A DNA stretch of 64,000 bases from Qipengyuania citrea (GCF_024171405.1 NZ_JALJZT010000002.1:496001-560000), one strand, 5' to 3'; counted from the first letter of the stretch, positions 36,419 to 44,461 are shown. Numbers and translations: made by a program. Notes: generated by a model not told the origin, from the sequence alone.

Positions 36419-37096
36419 ATGAAAGTGAACATGAATTTGGTCGTTTCTTCCGCCATTCTCTCTGCCATGCTCGTTTCAATTCCCGAGCCTTCGTCGGTTT
36501 CGGCCGAAGAGCTGGGAGAGTTGATACTCGAAGAGCGCTCTTCCCAACCGATCGCGAGCCAAGCCCTTCGGCCTCCCCACATTCTCCGCCGCAATCCCGT
36601 CCTCCTCCTCAACGAACAGGCGATACGCCAAGGGCTGCCATGCCTGCGCACGCAATGGCGCATCAGGCTGACACCGACCGGGGAGGCTAGCGATACGAAA
36701 GTCTGGTGGGTTGACAGGGCAAGAGGGATTCGTAGCCAACGCCAGATTGCTCCGGTAGATTCTTCGGGAGCTTGTCCTGACGAGGGCTATGTCGGTATAT
36801 CCGATCACCAGTCCGAGGAAATTGATCGAGCCGGCTGGGGGCTCGCTCGCTATCGTGCCTTTTTGAAAGGTGACGAGGAGATTGACTATCGTTGCGTGGC
36901 CGAGGACCCGCCGTTTCTTGAAGTCTGCTCTGAGGTTGAGGGGTTACGCGAATGGCTTAGCCAGAAAACGCCAACCTATGTCGGGATCAGCGCTCAACGC
37001 GTTTGGATCAAAATCGACAGTACGAGCGATGCCGAGATCACCTTCGCCTCTCCCCACCGATTGACCATCAAATTCCATTATCCCGTGCCCTTCTAG
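36419..37096 (+). CDS. Hypothetical exported protein in the tRNA-Leu island
   Basis: 225 residues. A hydrophobic N-terminal segment (VVSSAILSAMLVSIPEPSSVSA) looks like a signal peptide. The mature part has three to four cysteines (PCLRTQW, GACPDEG, YRCVAED, EVCSEVEG) that could form two disulfides. No family recognised. A second Met at 36431 is an alternative start; no convincing ribosome site. Codon use is less GC-biased than in neighbours, in line with transfer. Confidence 0.6.
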   Translation: MKVNMNLVVSSAILSAMLVSIPEPSSVSAEELGELILEERSSQPIASQALRPPHILRRNPVLLLNEQAIRQGLPCLRTQWRIRLTPTGEASDTKVWWVDRARGIRSQRQIAPVDSSGACPDEGYVGISDHQSEEIDRAGWGLARYRAFLKGDEEIDYRCVAEDPPFLEVCSEVEGLREWLSQKTPTYVGISAQRVWIKIDSTSDAEITFASPHRLTIKFHYPVPF

Positions 37097-37124
37097 CTGC
37101 ACGCCTCAAGCTGCCTTAACAAAC

Positions 37125-37243
37125 ACGTCGGCAATCGGGTCGTTTGCCGACGGTCAGATTTTGGCGAGAAGCATCCGGTAGCTGCCGGTCTGTTTTCGCG
37201 CATCGGGCCGGTCAGGCGAAATGACCGAATTTGGGTGGAAAGC
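37125..37243 (+). repeat. Island repeat, copy A (119 bp)
   Basis: Begins with ACGTCGGCAATCGGGTCG and ends GGGTGGAAAGC. About 80% like copy B by eye. Its left end folds into a hairpin, CGTCGGCAA with TTGCCGACG around TCGGGTCGT. The middle shares GCATCCGGTAGCTGCCGGTC and CATCGGGCCGGTCAGG with copy B. It ends 27 bp before the next ORF. Confidence 0.85.
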
Positions 37244-37270
37244 GGAAACCAGGACTATTAGTCTGAAGGT

Positions 37271-37558
37271 ATGTCATACGTATCAAGGGCGGGCCGGATG
37301 ACGCGCTTCAATCGTCGGTTCGGCCGCATCTTTATCCCCATCTGGATAGGGCTCGCGCTCCTGTTTACGATCGCTGCTGCTGCTGATAGCGTTTGGCAGT
37401 TCGGATGGGGTTACAGCAGCGAAGATGCATTGCTTGGTTTAGGCATGGTAGGCTTCGGCTTCTTGTTTTGGCTAGCTTGGCACTGGATGCTGAAACTCAT
37501 CGACTGGCTGAATGCGATCTTCCTTGGGTCCGACGCAGGAGAAGGCGCGCGAGACTGA
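37271..37558 (+). CDS. Small two-TM hypothetical protein in the island
   Basis: 95 residues with two transmembrane segments (about 21-41, FIPIWIGLALLFTIAAAA, and 54-75, ALLGLGMVGFGFLFWLAWHW). The start may be 37271, 37298 (MTRFNRRFGR) or another; no good ribosome site. No family recognised. It sits between repeat copies A and B. Confidence 0.55.
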   Translation: MSYVSRAGRMTRFNRRFGRIFIPIWIGLALLFTIAAAADSVWQFGWGYSSEDALLGLGMVGFGFLFWLAWHWMLKLIDWLNAIFLGSDAGEGARD

Positions 37559-37575
37559 GGTTTGCTAGCCCTGAA

Positions 37576-37695
37576 ACGTCAGCAATCGGGTCGTTAGCTG
37601 CCCGTCCGTTTCTGGCGAGAAGTATCCGGTAGCTGCCGGTCGGCTTCCGGGCATCGGGCCGGTCAGGGGGATAGACCGATACAGGGGTGGAAAGC
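37576..37695 (+). repeat. Island repeat, copy B (120 bp)
   Basis: Begins ACGTCAGCAATCGGGTCG and ends GGGTGGAAAGC. The left hairpin is CAGCAA with TTAGCTG, where copy A has CGGCAA with TTTGCCG: both sides of the stem changed together while the loop TCGGGTCG stayed. Confidence 0.85.
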
Positions 37696-37704
37696 TGACG
37701 AAAG

Positions 37705-37914
37705 TCAGTCGGACTCTTCAACGCGAATGCAGGCTCTAAAACCTCCGCCCTCTGTATCCTGGCGATGCCAGACTTCGACGACATTGTAGTATTTGAAATA
37801 GCCTGGCGGCGTGTCGATTGAGAGATATTCTCCGATGCGGGGTAAAGATTCGAACTCCGCCGTAAATAGCGGTTTCAAAGCATCTTCGTGATCAAAGGCT
37901 TCTACGAGTGGCAT
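37705..37914 (-). CDS. Small hypothetical protein in the island
   Basis: 69 residues, soluble, acidic (MPLVEAFDHEDALKPLFTAE..., YFKYYNVVEVWHRQDTEGGG). The sequence has normal protein composition, and its opposite strand is a shifted, improbable frame. No ribosome site seen and no family recognised. It is the only island ORF on the minus strand. Confidence 0.5.
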   Translation of the reverse strand: MPLVEAFDHEDALKPLFTAEFESLPRIGEYLSIDTPPGYFKYYNVVEVWHRQDTEGGGFRACIRVEESD

Positions 37915-37941
37915 AGCAGCACGTTACGCAGGCGCGAGAAT

Positions 37942-37980
37942 GTCCGCAATCGGGTCGTTAGCGGCCATTCCGCTTTTGGT
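37942..37980 (+). repeat. Island repeat, partial copy C (hairpin part)
   Basis: GTCCGCAATCGGGTCGTTAG then CGGCCATTCCGCTTTTGG. Stem CCGC/GCGG flanks the same AATCGGGTCGTTA loop as copies A and B, a third covarying stem. 37981-38096, up to the tRNA, holds nothing I recognise. Confidence 0.75.
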
Positions 37981-38098
37981 CGGGGCTCACGCGAATCTGC
38001 TAGCAGGCAGCCTGACCTTGGCTTGCCCGACCTGCGACCCCAGTGGATTGTCCAACCTTCACAAAATCACCAAAAATCAGGCGATTAGATAATTGTTT

Positions 38099-38182
38099 TG
38101 GTACCCCTGGCCGGACTCGAACCGGCACTTCAAAGAAACTCGATTTTGAGTCGAGCGCGTCTACCAATTCCGCCACAGGGGC
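38099..38182 (-). tRNA. tRNA-Leu(CAA)
   Basis: 84 nt with encoded CCA. Acceptor GCCCCTG pairs with CAGGGGT. The anticodon stem CTCGA/TCGAG has loop CTCAAAA (anticodon CAA). A variable arm and T arm GCCGGTTCGAGTCCGGC are present. Its 3' end is the proximal repeat of the island. Confidence 0.96.
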
Positions 38183-38200
38183 ACTGGGTCGGGAGCGCGG

Positions 38201-38229
38201 GGATTAGCCGCGCCCCGTGCAGGCATCAA
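38201..38229 (-). promoter_or_regulatory. Promoter of tRNA-Leu
   Basis: Minus strand TTGATG (38224-38229), a 17-bp spacer and TAATCC (38201-38206), followed by a GC-rich discriminator. It slightly overlaps the suhB stop. Predicted start is about 12 bp before the tRNA 5' end. Confidence 0.55.
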
Positions 38230-39047
38230 GCCTTCAGCGCATTCGCCAGCAATTTGTGCAGCTTCGAATGCAGCGCATCATTGGCCGCGAGGACCTGCTT
38301 GGCATGGATCGGCTGCGAACGGCCGCGGAAATCGGATACGAACCCGCCCGCTTCGCGCACGATCAGGCAGCCGGCGGCCGTATCCCAATCGTTGAGATCG
38401 CTTTCCCAGAAGCCGTCGAACCGGCCTGCGGCGAGCCACGCCAGATCGAGCGAGGCGGCGCCGTAGCGGCGAATCCCCGCGACCTGCGGACCGATGGCCG
38501 CAAAGATCTTCGACCACTCGGTGAAATTGCCATGGCCCTGGAAGGGAATGCCGGTAGCGACCAATGCTTCGGACAGGCCGCGGCGTGCGGACACGCGCAG
38601 GCGTCCGTCATGCAGCCAGGCCCCGCGGCTCTTTTCGGCCCAGAAGGTCTCGTCGGTGACCGGGTTGTAGATCACCGCGGCGCTGACGTCGTCCCAGCCC
38701 CCGCCGCCAAGCTTGGGTTCCTGCACCGCGATGCTGATCGCGAAATGCGGGATGCCGTGGAGGAAGTTGCTGGTGCCGTCGAGCGGATCGACGATCCAGC
38801 GCGGCTTGTTTGCGTCACCTTCGATGATGCCCGCCTCTTCCATCACGAAACCCCAATCGGGCCGTGCGGCGAGCAGTTCGTCATAGATCGTGCGTTCGGC
38901 GATGCGGTCGGCCTTGGAAACGAAATCGGCCGGCCCCTTGCGGCTGACCTGGAGGTGCTCGACCTCGCCGAAATCGCGCCGCAAGCGGCCACCCGCCTTG
39001 CGCGCGGCCTTCTCCATTACGCGAATGACACCCGATAGAACGGCCAT
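38226..39047 (-). CDS. suhB: Inositol monophosphatase family protein (SuhB type)
   Basis: 273 residues. Metal-binding motifs are EEAGIIEGD, WIVDPLDGTSNFLHG and GAASLDLAWLAAGRFDGFWESDLNDWDTAAG. It dephosphorylates myo-inositol 1-phosphate or a related sugar phosphate; SuhB also has an rRNA-processing role in E. coli. It starts 10 bp after the 116-aa gene and is last in the efp operon. Confidence 0.94.
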   Translation of the reverse strand: MAVLSGVIRVMEKAARKAGGRLRRDFGEVEHLQVSRKGPADFVSKADRIAERTIYDELLAARPDWGFVMEEAGIIEGDANKPRWIVDPLDGTSNFLHGIPHFAISIAVQEPKLGGGGWDDVSAAVIYNPVTDETFWAEKSRGAWLHDGRLRVSARRGLSEALVATGIPFQGHGNFTEWSKIFAAIGPQVAGIRRYGAASLDLAWLAAGRFDGFWESDLNDWDTAAGCLIVREAGGFVSDFRGRSQPIHAKQVLAANDALHSKLHKLLANALKA

Positions 39048-39057
39048 GGAAACTCTC

Positions 39058-39408
39058 TTATTCGGTCAGGACGCGGATCGAACGCGCCTGCAGGTGGATA
39101 TCGCCCCACTCGCAGGCCATGTCGAACTTCGTGCCCTCGATATTGAAGGACTGGATGGCGAAACGACGCTTGGTTTCGCCTGCATTTTCAGCGCGATCGA
39201 GACCCAGCTTCGAAATCCCGGCGAACTTGAGCAGGCCGGGGTGGAAGCAGCAGTCTTCGTCGGCGCCCGGCGCTTCGTAGTCGGGATGCGCTTCTTCGAG
39301 GCAGAAATCCATTTCCAGCGTCAGCTCGTCATCGTTGATGATGACCGCGCGCAGAACGCTGCGGGTGATGTCGATGTTCTCGAACCGGCTGGCGATGGAT
39401 TTGCCCAT
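39058..39408 (-). CDS. Conserved hypothetical protein between efp and suhB
   Basis: 116 residues from ATG 39408, 4 bp after the efp stop. Beta-rich composition (ITRSVLRAVIINDDELTLEMDFCLEEAHPDYE...) with a C-C pair at DEDCCFHPGLLKF and a C-terminal strand-rich part (MACEWGDIHLQARSIRVLTE). No family recognised. The tight spacing shows it is translated from the efp mRNA. Confidence 0.8.
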   Translation of the reverse strand: MGKSIASRFENIDITRSVLRAVIINDDELTLEMDFCLEEAHPDYEAPGADEDCCFHPGLLKFAGISKLGLDRAENAGETKRRFAIQSFNIEGTKFDMACEWGDIHLQARSIRVLTE

Positions 39409-39412
39409 GAGC

Positions 39413-39973
39413 TTAGGCCTTGCCGACGTAGGACTGTTCGTAGACGTCGACGATGATCCGCGTGCCGCTTTCGATATGCGGCGGGACCATGATGCGCACG
39501 CCATTGTCGAGCACCGCGGGCTTGTAGCTGGACGAGGCGGTCTGCCCCTTCACCACGGCATCGGCCTCGACGATTTCGGCCTCGATCTGAGCGGGCAGTT
39601 CGACCGAGATGGGTTTTTCTTCCCACAGCTCGAGCTTTACCTGCATGCCGTCCTGCAGGAAGGCGCGCGCGTCGCCGAGCAGGTCGCTGGGCAGGGTGAT
39701 CTGTTCGTAGGTGCTCTGGTCCATGAACACGAGCATGTCGCCATCCTCGTAAAGGAATTGATACTCGGCCGTATCGAGGCGCACCTTTTCGACCGTGTCC
39801 GCGCTGCGGAAGCGGACATTGGTCTTGCGGCCATCCTGCAGGTTCTTCATCTCGACCTGCATGTAGGCGCCGCCCTTGCCCGGCTGCGTGTGCTGGATCT
39901 TGGCGACCTTCCAGATGCCCGTTTCATATTCGATGATGTTGCCCGGACGGATGTCCACGCCGCTGATCTTCAT
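39413..39973 (-). CDS. efp: Elongation factor P
   Basis: 186 residues from ATG 39973, the standard length; a longer in-frame extension was rejected. It rescues ribosomes stalled at polyproline. The tip loop [17 protein letters not shown] keeps Lys33, the residue modified in many bacteria. Three domains are in normal order (KOW-like, OB, C-terminal). First gene of efp-hypothetical-suhB, with a hairpin in its leader. Confidence 0.97.
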   Translation of the reverse strand: MKISGVDIRPGNIIEYETGIWKVAKIQHTQPGKGGAYMQVEMKNLQDGRKTNVRFRSADTVEKVRLDTAEYQFLYEDGDMLVFMDQSTYEQITLPSDLLGDARAFLQDGMQVKLELWEEKPISVELPAQIEAEIVEADAVVKGQTASSSYKPAVLDNGVRIMVPPHIESGTRIIVDVYEQSYVGKA

Positions 39974-40006
39974 GGGGAAGCTACCTTCGACTTGTAAAAG
40001 AGCAGG

Positions 40007-40063
40007 CCGCCCGTCGGGCGGTTGTGTGCGGCGCGCCTTAGCCGAGCGAGGCCGCGCGGGCAA
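40007..40063 (-). promoter_or_regulatory. efp promoter and leader hairpin
   Basis: Minus strand TTGCCC (40058-40063), 17 bp and TAAGGC (40035-40040). Downstream, in the presumed leader, CCGCCCG/CGGGCGG at 40007-40021 is a near-perfect palindrome about 35 bp before the ATG. It could form a regulatory hairpin. Confidence 0.5.
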
Positions 40064-40115
40064 GCGAGTGGAAAACCGCGGTCGGCGTTGCTATATGCAT
40101 CGTCGGACGGATGAT

Positions 40116-40484
40116 ATGAAACAGCTTACCAAACTTACCCTGCTCGCCGCGCTGACGGGCCTCGCTCACGGGCCCGCCATGGCGCAGGGGCGGCTGCTGC
40201 TGCTCGACCAGGGCGAATATGTCTGTGCGCTCCCCGGCGATGCGAGCGGCGCTGCTTGGGTCGAACAGGAGGGCCGCGATTTCGCCATTACCGGCGGGTC
40301 GAGCTATCGCACCGTGCGCGGTGCCGGCACCTATCTGATGGAAGGCAAGCAGGTCACCTTCACCCGCGGTCCGATGCGCGGCACCAAGATGATGCGGCTG
40401 GGGTCCGGCCTGCTGCAGGAAGTCGGGCGTGACGGCAAACTGGGCCGTTTGCGCTGCCACCGCGTCGGCCCGACCAGCGGCTGA
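40116..40484 (+). CDS. Small exported hypothetical protein
   Basis: 122 residues from ATG 40116 (MKQLTKLTLLAALTGLAHGPAMA is a clear signal peptide); an ATG at 40095 is also possible. The mature part is short and beta-rich (GRLLLLDQGEYVCALPGDASG, SSYRTVRGAGTYLMEGKQVTFTRGPM) with two cysteines. No family recognised. It ends at the base before the convergent M23 peptidase stop. Confidence 0.75.
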   Translation: MKQLTKLTLLAALTGLAHGPAMAQGRLLLLDQGEYVCALPGDASGAAWVEQEGRDFAITGGSSYRTVRGAGTYLMEGKQVTFTRGPMRGTKMMRLGSGLLQEVGRDGKLGRLRCHRVGPTSG

Positions 40485-41174
40485 CTAGTCGGCGGTTAGC
40501 AGCGGGTAGGGATTGACCGCATTCGCGGGCTCCCACCACTCGGCGTCCGCGGTCGTCTGCAGGATTGCGAAATGCAGGTGCGGGGCCTCGGCAGAGGCAT
40601 TGCCCGAACTGCCCACCATGCCCAGCCGCTGGCCGCGGCGTACGCGCTGCCCTTCGCGCAGCCCCTCGGCATAGGCATCGAGATGCGCGTAGTAATAGAT
40701 CGTCTCGCCATCGGTCGAGCGAACATAGATCGTATTCCCCCCGGCTTTCGAGCGGAACAGCTTCTCGATCGTGCCGGGCGCGGAGGACAGCACGCTGGTG
40801 CCCTTCGGCGCCATGATGTCGAGCGCTTCGTGCAGGCGCGTACCGCCGCCGCGCGAATCGCTGTACGTATCGGTAAGATCGGCGGGGCGGATATTCTGCA
40901 CCGGGATCAGCAATTGGCGGGACTGCGCCGCGCTGGGCGCCGCCGCCAATTGCGCATCGAGCGCACCGACTGCCAGCACATCGCTATCCGTACCCGTTCC
41001 ATCGGCTGACGTGTCGCTCGCACTCGGGCTCGGCGCGGCTTCGGCGGGCCGGGTCGCTTCACGCTGGCCGGTGCTGGTCGCGTTCTCGATCAGACTGCCA
41101 CCCGCAACGATCCAGATCGCGCTGGTGATGGTGGCCGTTACGACGATGGTCAGGATGCGGTCGACGAGGTTCAT
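40485..41174 (-). CDS. M23 family membrane-anchored metallopeptidase
   Basis: 229 residues. One N-terminal transmembrane segment (7-27), a linker rich in Ser, Asp and Ala, then a LytM-type domain (about 90-225) with HEALDIMAPKGT (H and D ligands) and HLHFAI. It cleaves peptidoglycan cross-links or activates an amidase. Next upstream on the same strand, 17 bp away, is an L,D-transpeptidase, so the two cell-wall genes likely form one unit. Confidence 0.93.
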   Translation of the reverse strand: MNLVDRILTIVVTATITSAIWIVAGGSLIENATSTGQREATRPAEAAPSPSASDTSADGTGTDSDVLAVGALDAQLAAAPSAAQSRQLLIPVQNIRPADLTDTYSDSRGGGTRLHEALDIMAPKGTSVLSSAPGTIEKLFRSKAGGNTIYVRSTDGETIYYYAHLDAYAEGLREGQRVRRGQRLGMVGSSGNASAEAPHLHFAILQTTADAEWWEPANAVNPYPLLTAD

Positions 41175-41191
41175 GGGATCACCCTAACCGC

Positions 41192-42424
41192 TCAGGCTTC
41201 GAAAAGCACCTTTGTCGATTGCGACACCATCCCGGCAAGTCGCGCCGCGTCCCAATTGGTCAGCCGGACGCAGCCGCTGCTCTGCGCGCGCCCGATGGTT
41301 TCCGGATCGGGAGTGCCATGGATGCCGTAATGTTCCTTGCTGAGATCGATCCAGACGATACCGACCGGCGAATTGGGCCCCGGTGCCAGCGTATAGGTTT
41401 CGCCGTCTCCATTGCCGAGCACTTCGGGATCGTAGCTGTAGGGCGGGTTGTAGGCTTCGCCGACGATGTCCCATTCGCCTAGCGGGAGCGGAAACTCGCT
41501 CGACCCCGAGCTGACGGTGAACAGTGCGATCAGTTTGTCGCCCTGATAGGCTTTCAGCGTCTTGCCCGCCTTGCTGACCACGATGCGGTCGACCGAAGGC
41601 TGTTCGGACCCGACGCCAAGCGAGACGAGCGTGCGCTGCCAGCCGCTATCCTCGACCGAACGCGGCGCGATCCGGTCGGCACCGATATTGGGCACGCGGA
41701 TCTGCTGGCCCGCGGCGAAAAGGCTGGTCGTTGCGGCGCTCGGTGAGCCGGTACCGCTGGCCTGCGGAGTGGGCGATGCGGTGGGGGTGGCGCTGGCCGA
41801 AGTCGTGGATTCGGTCCCGCCCATCCCCGCAGGCTTGCCGCCAGGATTGAGCTGTTCGAGCACTTCCACAGTCGTATGGAAACGCTCCGCCAGCCGTTCG
41901 TCGAGCGAAGTGTAGCCGAGCCGCTCCAGCTTGGCCTTCTCCGCCACATCCTCGGGCATGTCGGTATAGCTCGTCTCGCCCCAGGCTGCCGGGATCGTCA
42001 CCACCCGCGTGGCGGGGATGCGGTCCCATTCGGAAAGTGCGCCCTTGGTCGCTTCGTCGAGCTTGCCGGTGACGGTGAGGTCATTCGCTTCCTGGAACCC
42101 GCGCAGCGCGTTCTCGGTGCTCATGCCCATCTTGCCGTCGATGACGCCGGGACCGAAGCCCACGCGGTCGAGCACGACCTGCGCCTGCATGATCGGGCGC
42201 TCTTCGGGATCGGGAATATCGGTGGTTTGCGCCTGGTCGCCCGACGCATCGTCGTTCGATGCCATCGTGTCGGCGTGGTTGTCCGTGCCATAGGTCTCGT
42301 AGCCGACATCGTCCCCGCTCTCGGCGCTGGCGACGCTATCGGTATCCTGGTCCTCGTCGGACCCTTGGGTGCCGCAGGCAACCAGGGCGAGCGATGAAAC
42401 GGCGGCGAGAATAAGGGTGCGCAT
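41192..42424 (-). CDS. L,D-transpeptidase lipoprotein (YkuD) with peptidoglycan-binding domain
   Basis: 410 residues from ATG 42424, with AGGAGAGG upstream. Lipobox LALVAC (C17), an acidic low-complexity linker, a PG_binding_1 domain (about 80-130), a LysM-like short domain (about 165-200), a Ser/Thr/Pro-rich linker and a C-terminal YkuD domain (about 280-410) with HYGIHGTPDPETIGRAQSSG then CVRL, the catalytic cysteine. It forms 3-3 cross-links or anchors proteins to the cell wall. Confidence 0.93.
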   Translation of the reverse strand: MRTLILAAVSSLALVACGTQGSDEDQDTDSVASAESGDDVGYETYGTDNHADTMASNDDASGDQAQTTDIPDPEERPIMQAQVVLDRVGFGPGVIDGKMGMSTENALRGFQEANDLTVTGKLDEATKGALSEWDRIPATRVVTIPAAWGETSYTDMPEDVAEKAKLERLGYTSLDERLAERFHTTVEVLEQLNPGGKPAGMGGTESTTSASATPTASPTPQASGTGSPSAATTSLFAAGQQIRVPNIGADRIAPRSVEDSGWQRTLVSLGVGSEQPSVDRIVVSKAGKTLKAYQGDKLIALFTVSSGSSEFPLPLGEWDIVGEAYNPPYSYDPEVLGNGDGETYTLAPGPNSPVGIVWIDLSKEHYGIHGTPDPETIGRAQSSGCVRLTNWDAARLAGMVSQSTKVLFEA

Positions 42425-42479
42425 GAGGGGACCTCTCCTGGAATGACGGGACGCGACCGCCCCTTTCAGAATAGCCAAC

Positions 42480-43103
42480 TCACGCGGCGGCAATTTGCTC
42501 CGCAAACGCTTTCACTGCAGCCACTTCGTCACCGTTCCAGACCGCCCCGGACACGGCGAGGAAATCGGCCCCGGCCTCGACCAGCGGCTGGCAATTGGTG
42601 GGCGTAATCCCCCCAATCGCGACGCAGGGGATCTCGAACAGATTGCTCCACCATTCGAGGATTTCGAGTTCGGGACGATGTTCGCTCGCCTTGGTCGTGC
42701 TGTCGAAGAAGGCGCCGAAGGCGACATAGTCCGCGCCCGCTTCGCCCGCTTCCATGGCGAAATGCTTCGACGCGTGGCAGGTCACGCCGATCTGCGCCTC
42801 GCGGCCCAGTTCCTCGCGCGCATCGCGCGGCTCGCCGTCGCCCTGCCCCAGGTGCACGCCGTCGGCCCCAAGCCGTTTGGCCAGCGCGACATCGTCATTA
42901 ACGATGAAGGCGACGTCATGCGCCGCGCAGATCGCCTGCAGCGGCGCGGCCAACCGCGCCGCCTCGTGCTGGTCGAGCCCTTTCACACGGAACTGGAAGG
43001 CGGTAACCAGCCCGGGGCCCGCCTCGATCGCGCGCTCGAGCCGCTGGGGGAAATCGCCCGATACGTCGAGCGGCGAGATAAGATACAATTGGCAATCGGT
43101 CAT
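42480..43103 (-). CDS. thiE: Thiamine phosphate synthase ThiE
   Basis: 207 residues. It joins HMP-PP and thiazole phosphate to give thiamine phosphate. Motifs are TAFQFRVKGLDQHE, FIVNDDVALAKRLGADGVHLGQGD, IGVTCHASKHFAMEAGEAGA and VAIGGITPTNC. No other thiamine gene is adjacent. In sphingomonads this gene often stands next to the class I aldolase, as it does here. Confidence 0.95.
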   Translation of the reverse strand: MTDCQLYLISPLDVSGDFPQRLERAIEAGPGLVTAFQFRVKGLDQHEAARLAAPLQAICAAHDVAFIVNDDVALAKRLGADGVHLGQGDGEPRDAREELGREAQIGVTCHASKHFAMEAGEAGADYVAFGAFFDSTTKASEHRPELEILEWWSNLFEIPCVAIGGITPTNCQPLVEAGADFLAVSGAVWNGDEVAAVKAFAEQIAAA

Positions 43104-43180
43104 CGGGCCGCCCTAATGCGCTCGGCGGGTTTCGTCACCTGTTCAGGCAGGTGAAAGCGGCGGCGCTTTCTATCGCCTGC

Positions 43181-43570
43181 ATGAAAACCCTCCTTGCCTC
43201 CCTTATGCTCGCACCGCTCGCCGCCTGCGCGGTGATTCCCGACACGCCGCGCGCCAATGGCGACGCTGCCTCGCAAGGTAGCGCGGTCGCCATCGGTCAG
43301 CCGGTATGGACGGGCGATACGATCCTGACACCGCTGGCGGTGACCGAGGACAGCCGGTGTCCGATCAATGCGCACTGCGTGTGGGCGGGCAAACTGACCG
43401 TCTCCACCCGCATTGCCGCCACCCACTGGGCGCAGACCGCCCCGCTCACGCTGGGCGAACCCTACGAAGTGATGGGACGGACCTATGTGCTGGTGTCGGC
43501 CACGCCCGGGCAAACCACCGACCGGGAAATCCCGGCCGGCGAATATCGTTTCACTTTCGAGAGGCGCTGA
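43181..43570 (+). CDS. Small lipoprotein, unknown function
   Basis: 129 residues from ATG 43181. Signal peptide with lipobox LAPLAAC. The mature part has DSRCPINAHCVWAGKLTVS, a Cys-x5-Cys segment and a beta-sandwich-like pattern. No family assigned with confidence. It ends 3 bp from the convergent aldolase gene. Confidence 0.75.
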   Translation: MKTLLASLMLAPLAACAVIPDTPRANGDAASQGSAVAIGQPVWTGDTILTPLAVTEDSRCPINAHCVWAGKLTVSTRIAATHWAQTAPLTLGEPYEVMGRTYVLVSATPGQTTDREIPAGEYRFTFERR

Positions 43571-43573
43571 GCC

Positions 43574-44461
43574 TCAGGCCACGCTGGCAGCCTGGATCTT
43601 GTCCATCGCGGCCGACAGCGTCGCATCGAATTCGGCATCGTCCTGCGCGGCGCGCAGGTCCTGCAGCAGACCGCGGCTGAAGCTGGCGATCATGCCGGGG
43701 TTCTTGGCCAGTTCGCGGCAGGCGTCGTCGGTCGAATAGCCACCCGAAAGCGCGACCACGCGCAGCACCTTGGGGTGGTTGGTCAGCCCGCCATAAAGCC
43801 CCGCTTCCTTGGGGATCGAGAGCTTGAGCATGACCTGCTGGCCTTCGGGCAATGCCACGAGGCCTTCCTCGATGGCTTCGAGCATGATCTTCTCGCCCTC
43901 CGCGCGGTCGGCGGCGGTGATGTCGTATTCGGGTTCGAGCATCGGGACGAGACCGCAGGACAGGATCCGCGCGCCTTCGGCGAACTGCTGGCGAACGGCT
44001 TCCTTGATGCCGACGGGGTTGGCTGACTTGATGACAGAGCGCATCTTGGTGCCGAACACGCCGAGTTCGCGCGCGCGGTTACACATCGCTTCGAGGCCGG
44101 GATTGGGCTTCATCAGCTGCGCGCCGTTGCGTTCGTCCTCGAGCCCCTTGTCGACCTTGAGGAAGGGCACGATGCCGCGTTCCTTGAGACGCGCGGGCAC
44201 GCTCTTGCCGCCGCTCGTCCCGTCCATGGTCTTTTCGAACAGGATCGCGCCGATGACCTTGCCATTGCCGAAGCAGGGGCTCTCGATGATCCGCTGGCGC
44301 ATTTCGTGGATCAGGCCGAACATCTCGTCTTCGGTGGTCCAGGTATCCTCGGCAACACCGTAACCGGCCAGCGCCTTGGGGGTCGAACCACCCGACTGGT
44401 CGAGCGCCGCGATAAAGCCCTGGCCCTCGGCAATACGCGCCTTCATTTCATCGAAAGTCAT
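43574..44461 (-). CDS. Class I fructose-bisphosphate aldolase
   Basis: 295 residues from ATG 44461 (MTFDEMKARIAEGQGFIAALDQSGGSTPKALAGYGV), the normal family length; a longer in-frame start (44512) was rejected. Schiff-base type aldolase of the bacterial fda class, with GAILFEKTMDGTSGGKSVP, LKVDKGL and MLKLSIPKEAGLY. It splits fructose 1,6-bisphosphate in glycolysis. It would complete the tkt-gap-pgk cluster but is separated from it by 5.4 kb. Confidence 0.95.
   Translation of the reverse strand: MTFDEMKARIAEGQGFIAALDQSGGSTPKALAGYGVAEDTWTTEDEMFGLIHEMRQRIIESPCFGNGKVIGAILFEKTMDGTSGGKSVPARLKERGIVPFLKVDKGLEDERNGAQLMKPNPGLEAMCNRARELGVFGTKMRSVIKSANPVGIKEAVRQQFAEGARILSCGLVPMLEPEYDITAADRAEGEKIMLEAIEEGLVALPEGQQVMLKLSIPKEAGLYGGLTNHPKVLRVVALSGGYSTDDACRELAKNPGMIASFSRGLLQDLRAAQDDAEFDATLSAAMDKIQAASVA

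Larger units (their letters stand above)
36152..38113. mobile_element. Small tRNA-Leu-associated genomic island or remnant
   Basis: About 1.95 kb bounded by 17-bp direct repeats, one of which is the tRNA-Leu 3' end. Inside are three unknown ORFs, four copies or partial copies of an intergenic repeat, long non-coding gaps and visibly lower GC than the flanks. No integrase, transposase or phage gene remains, so it is a remnant or a non-autonomous element. 36169-36341 holds no gene I can support. Confidence 0.72.

Noticed and set aside
37125-37980. Integron attC sites and a gene-cassette array in the tRNA-Leu island
   Set aside because: The repeats lack properly placed RYYYAAC and GTTRRRY core sites in either orientation, and no integron integrase is present. 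The cassette-like order is reported as a finding without the integron label.
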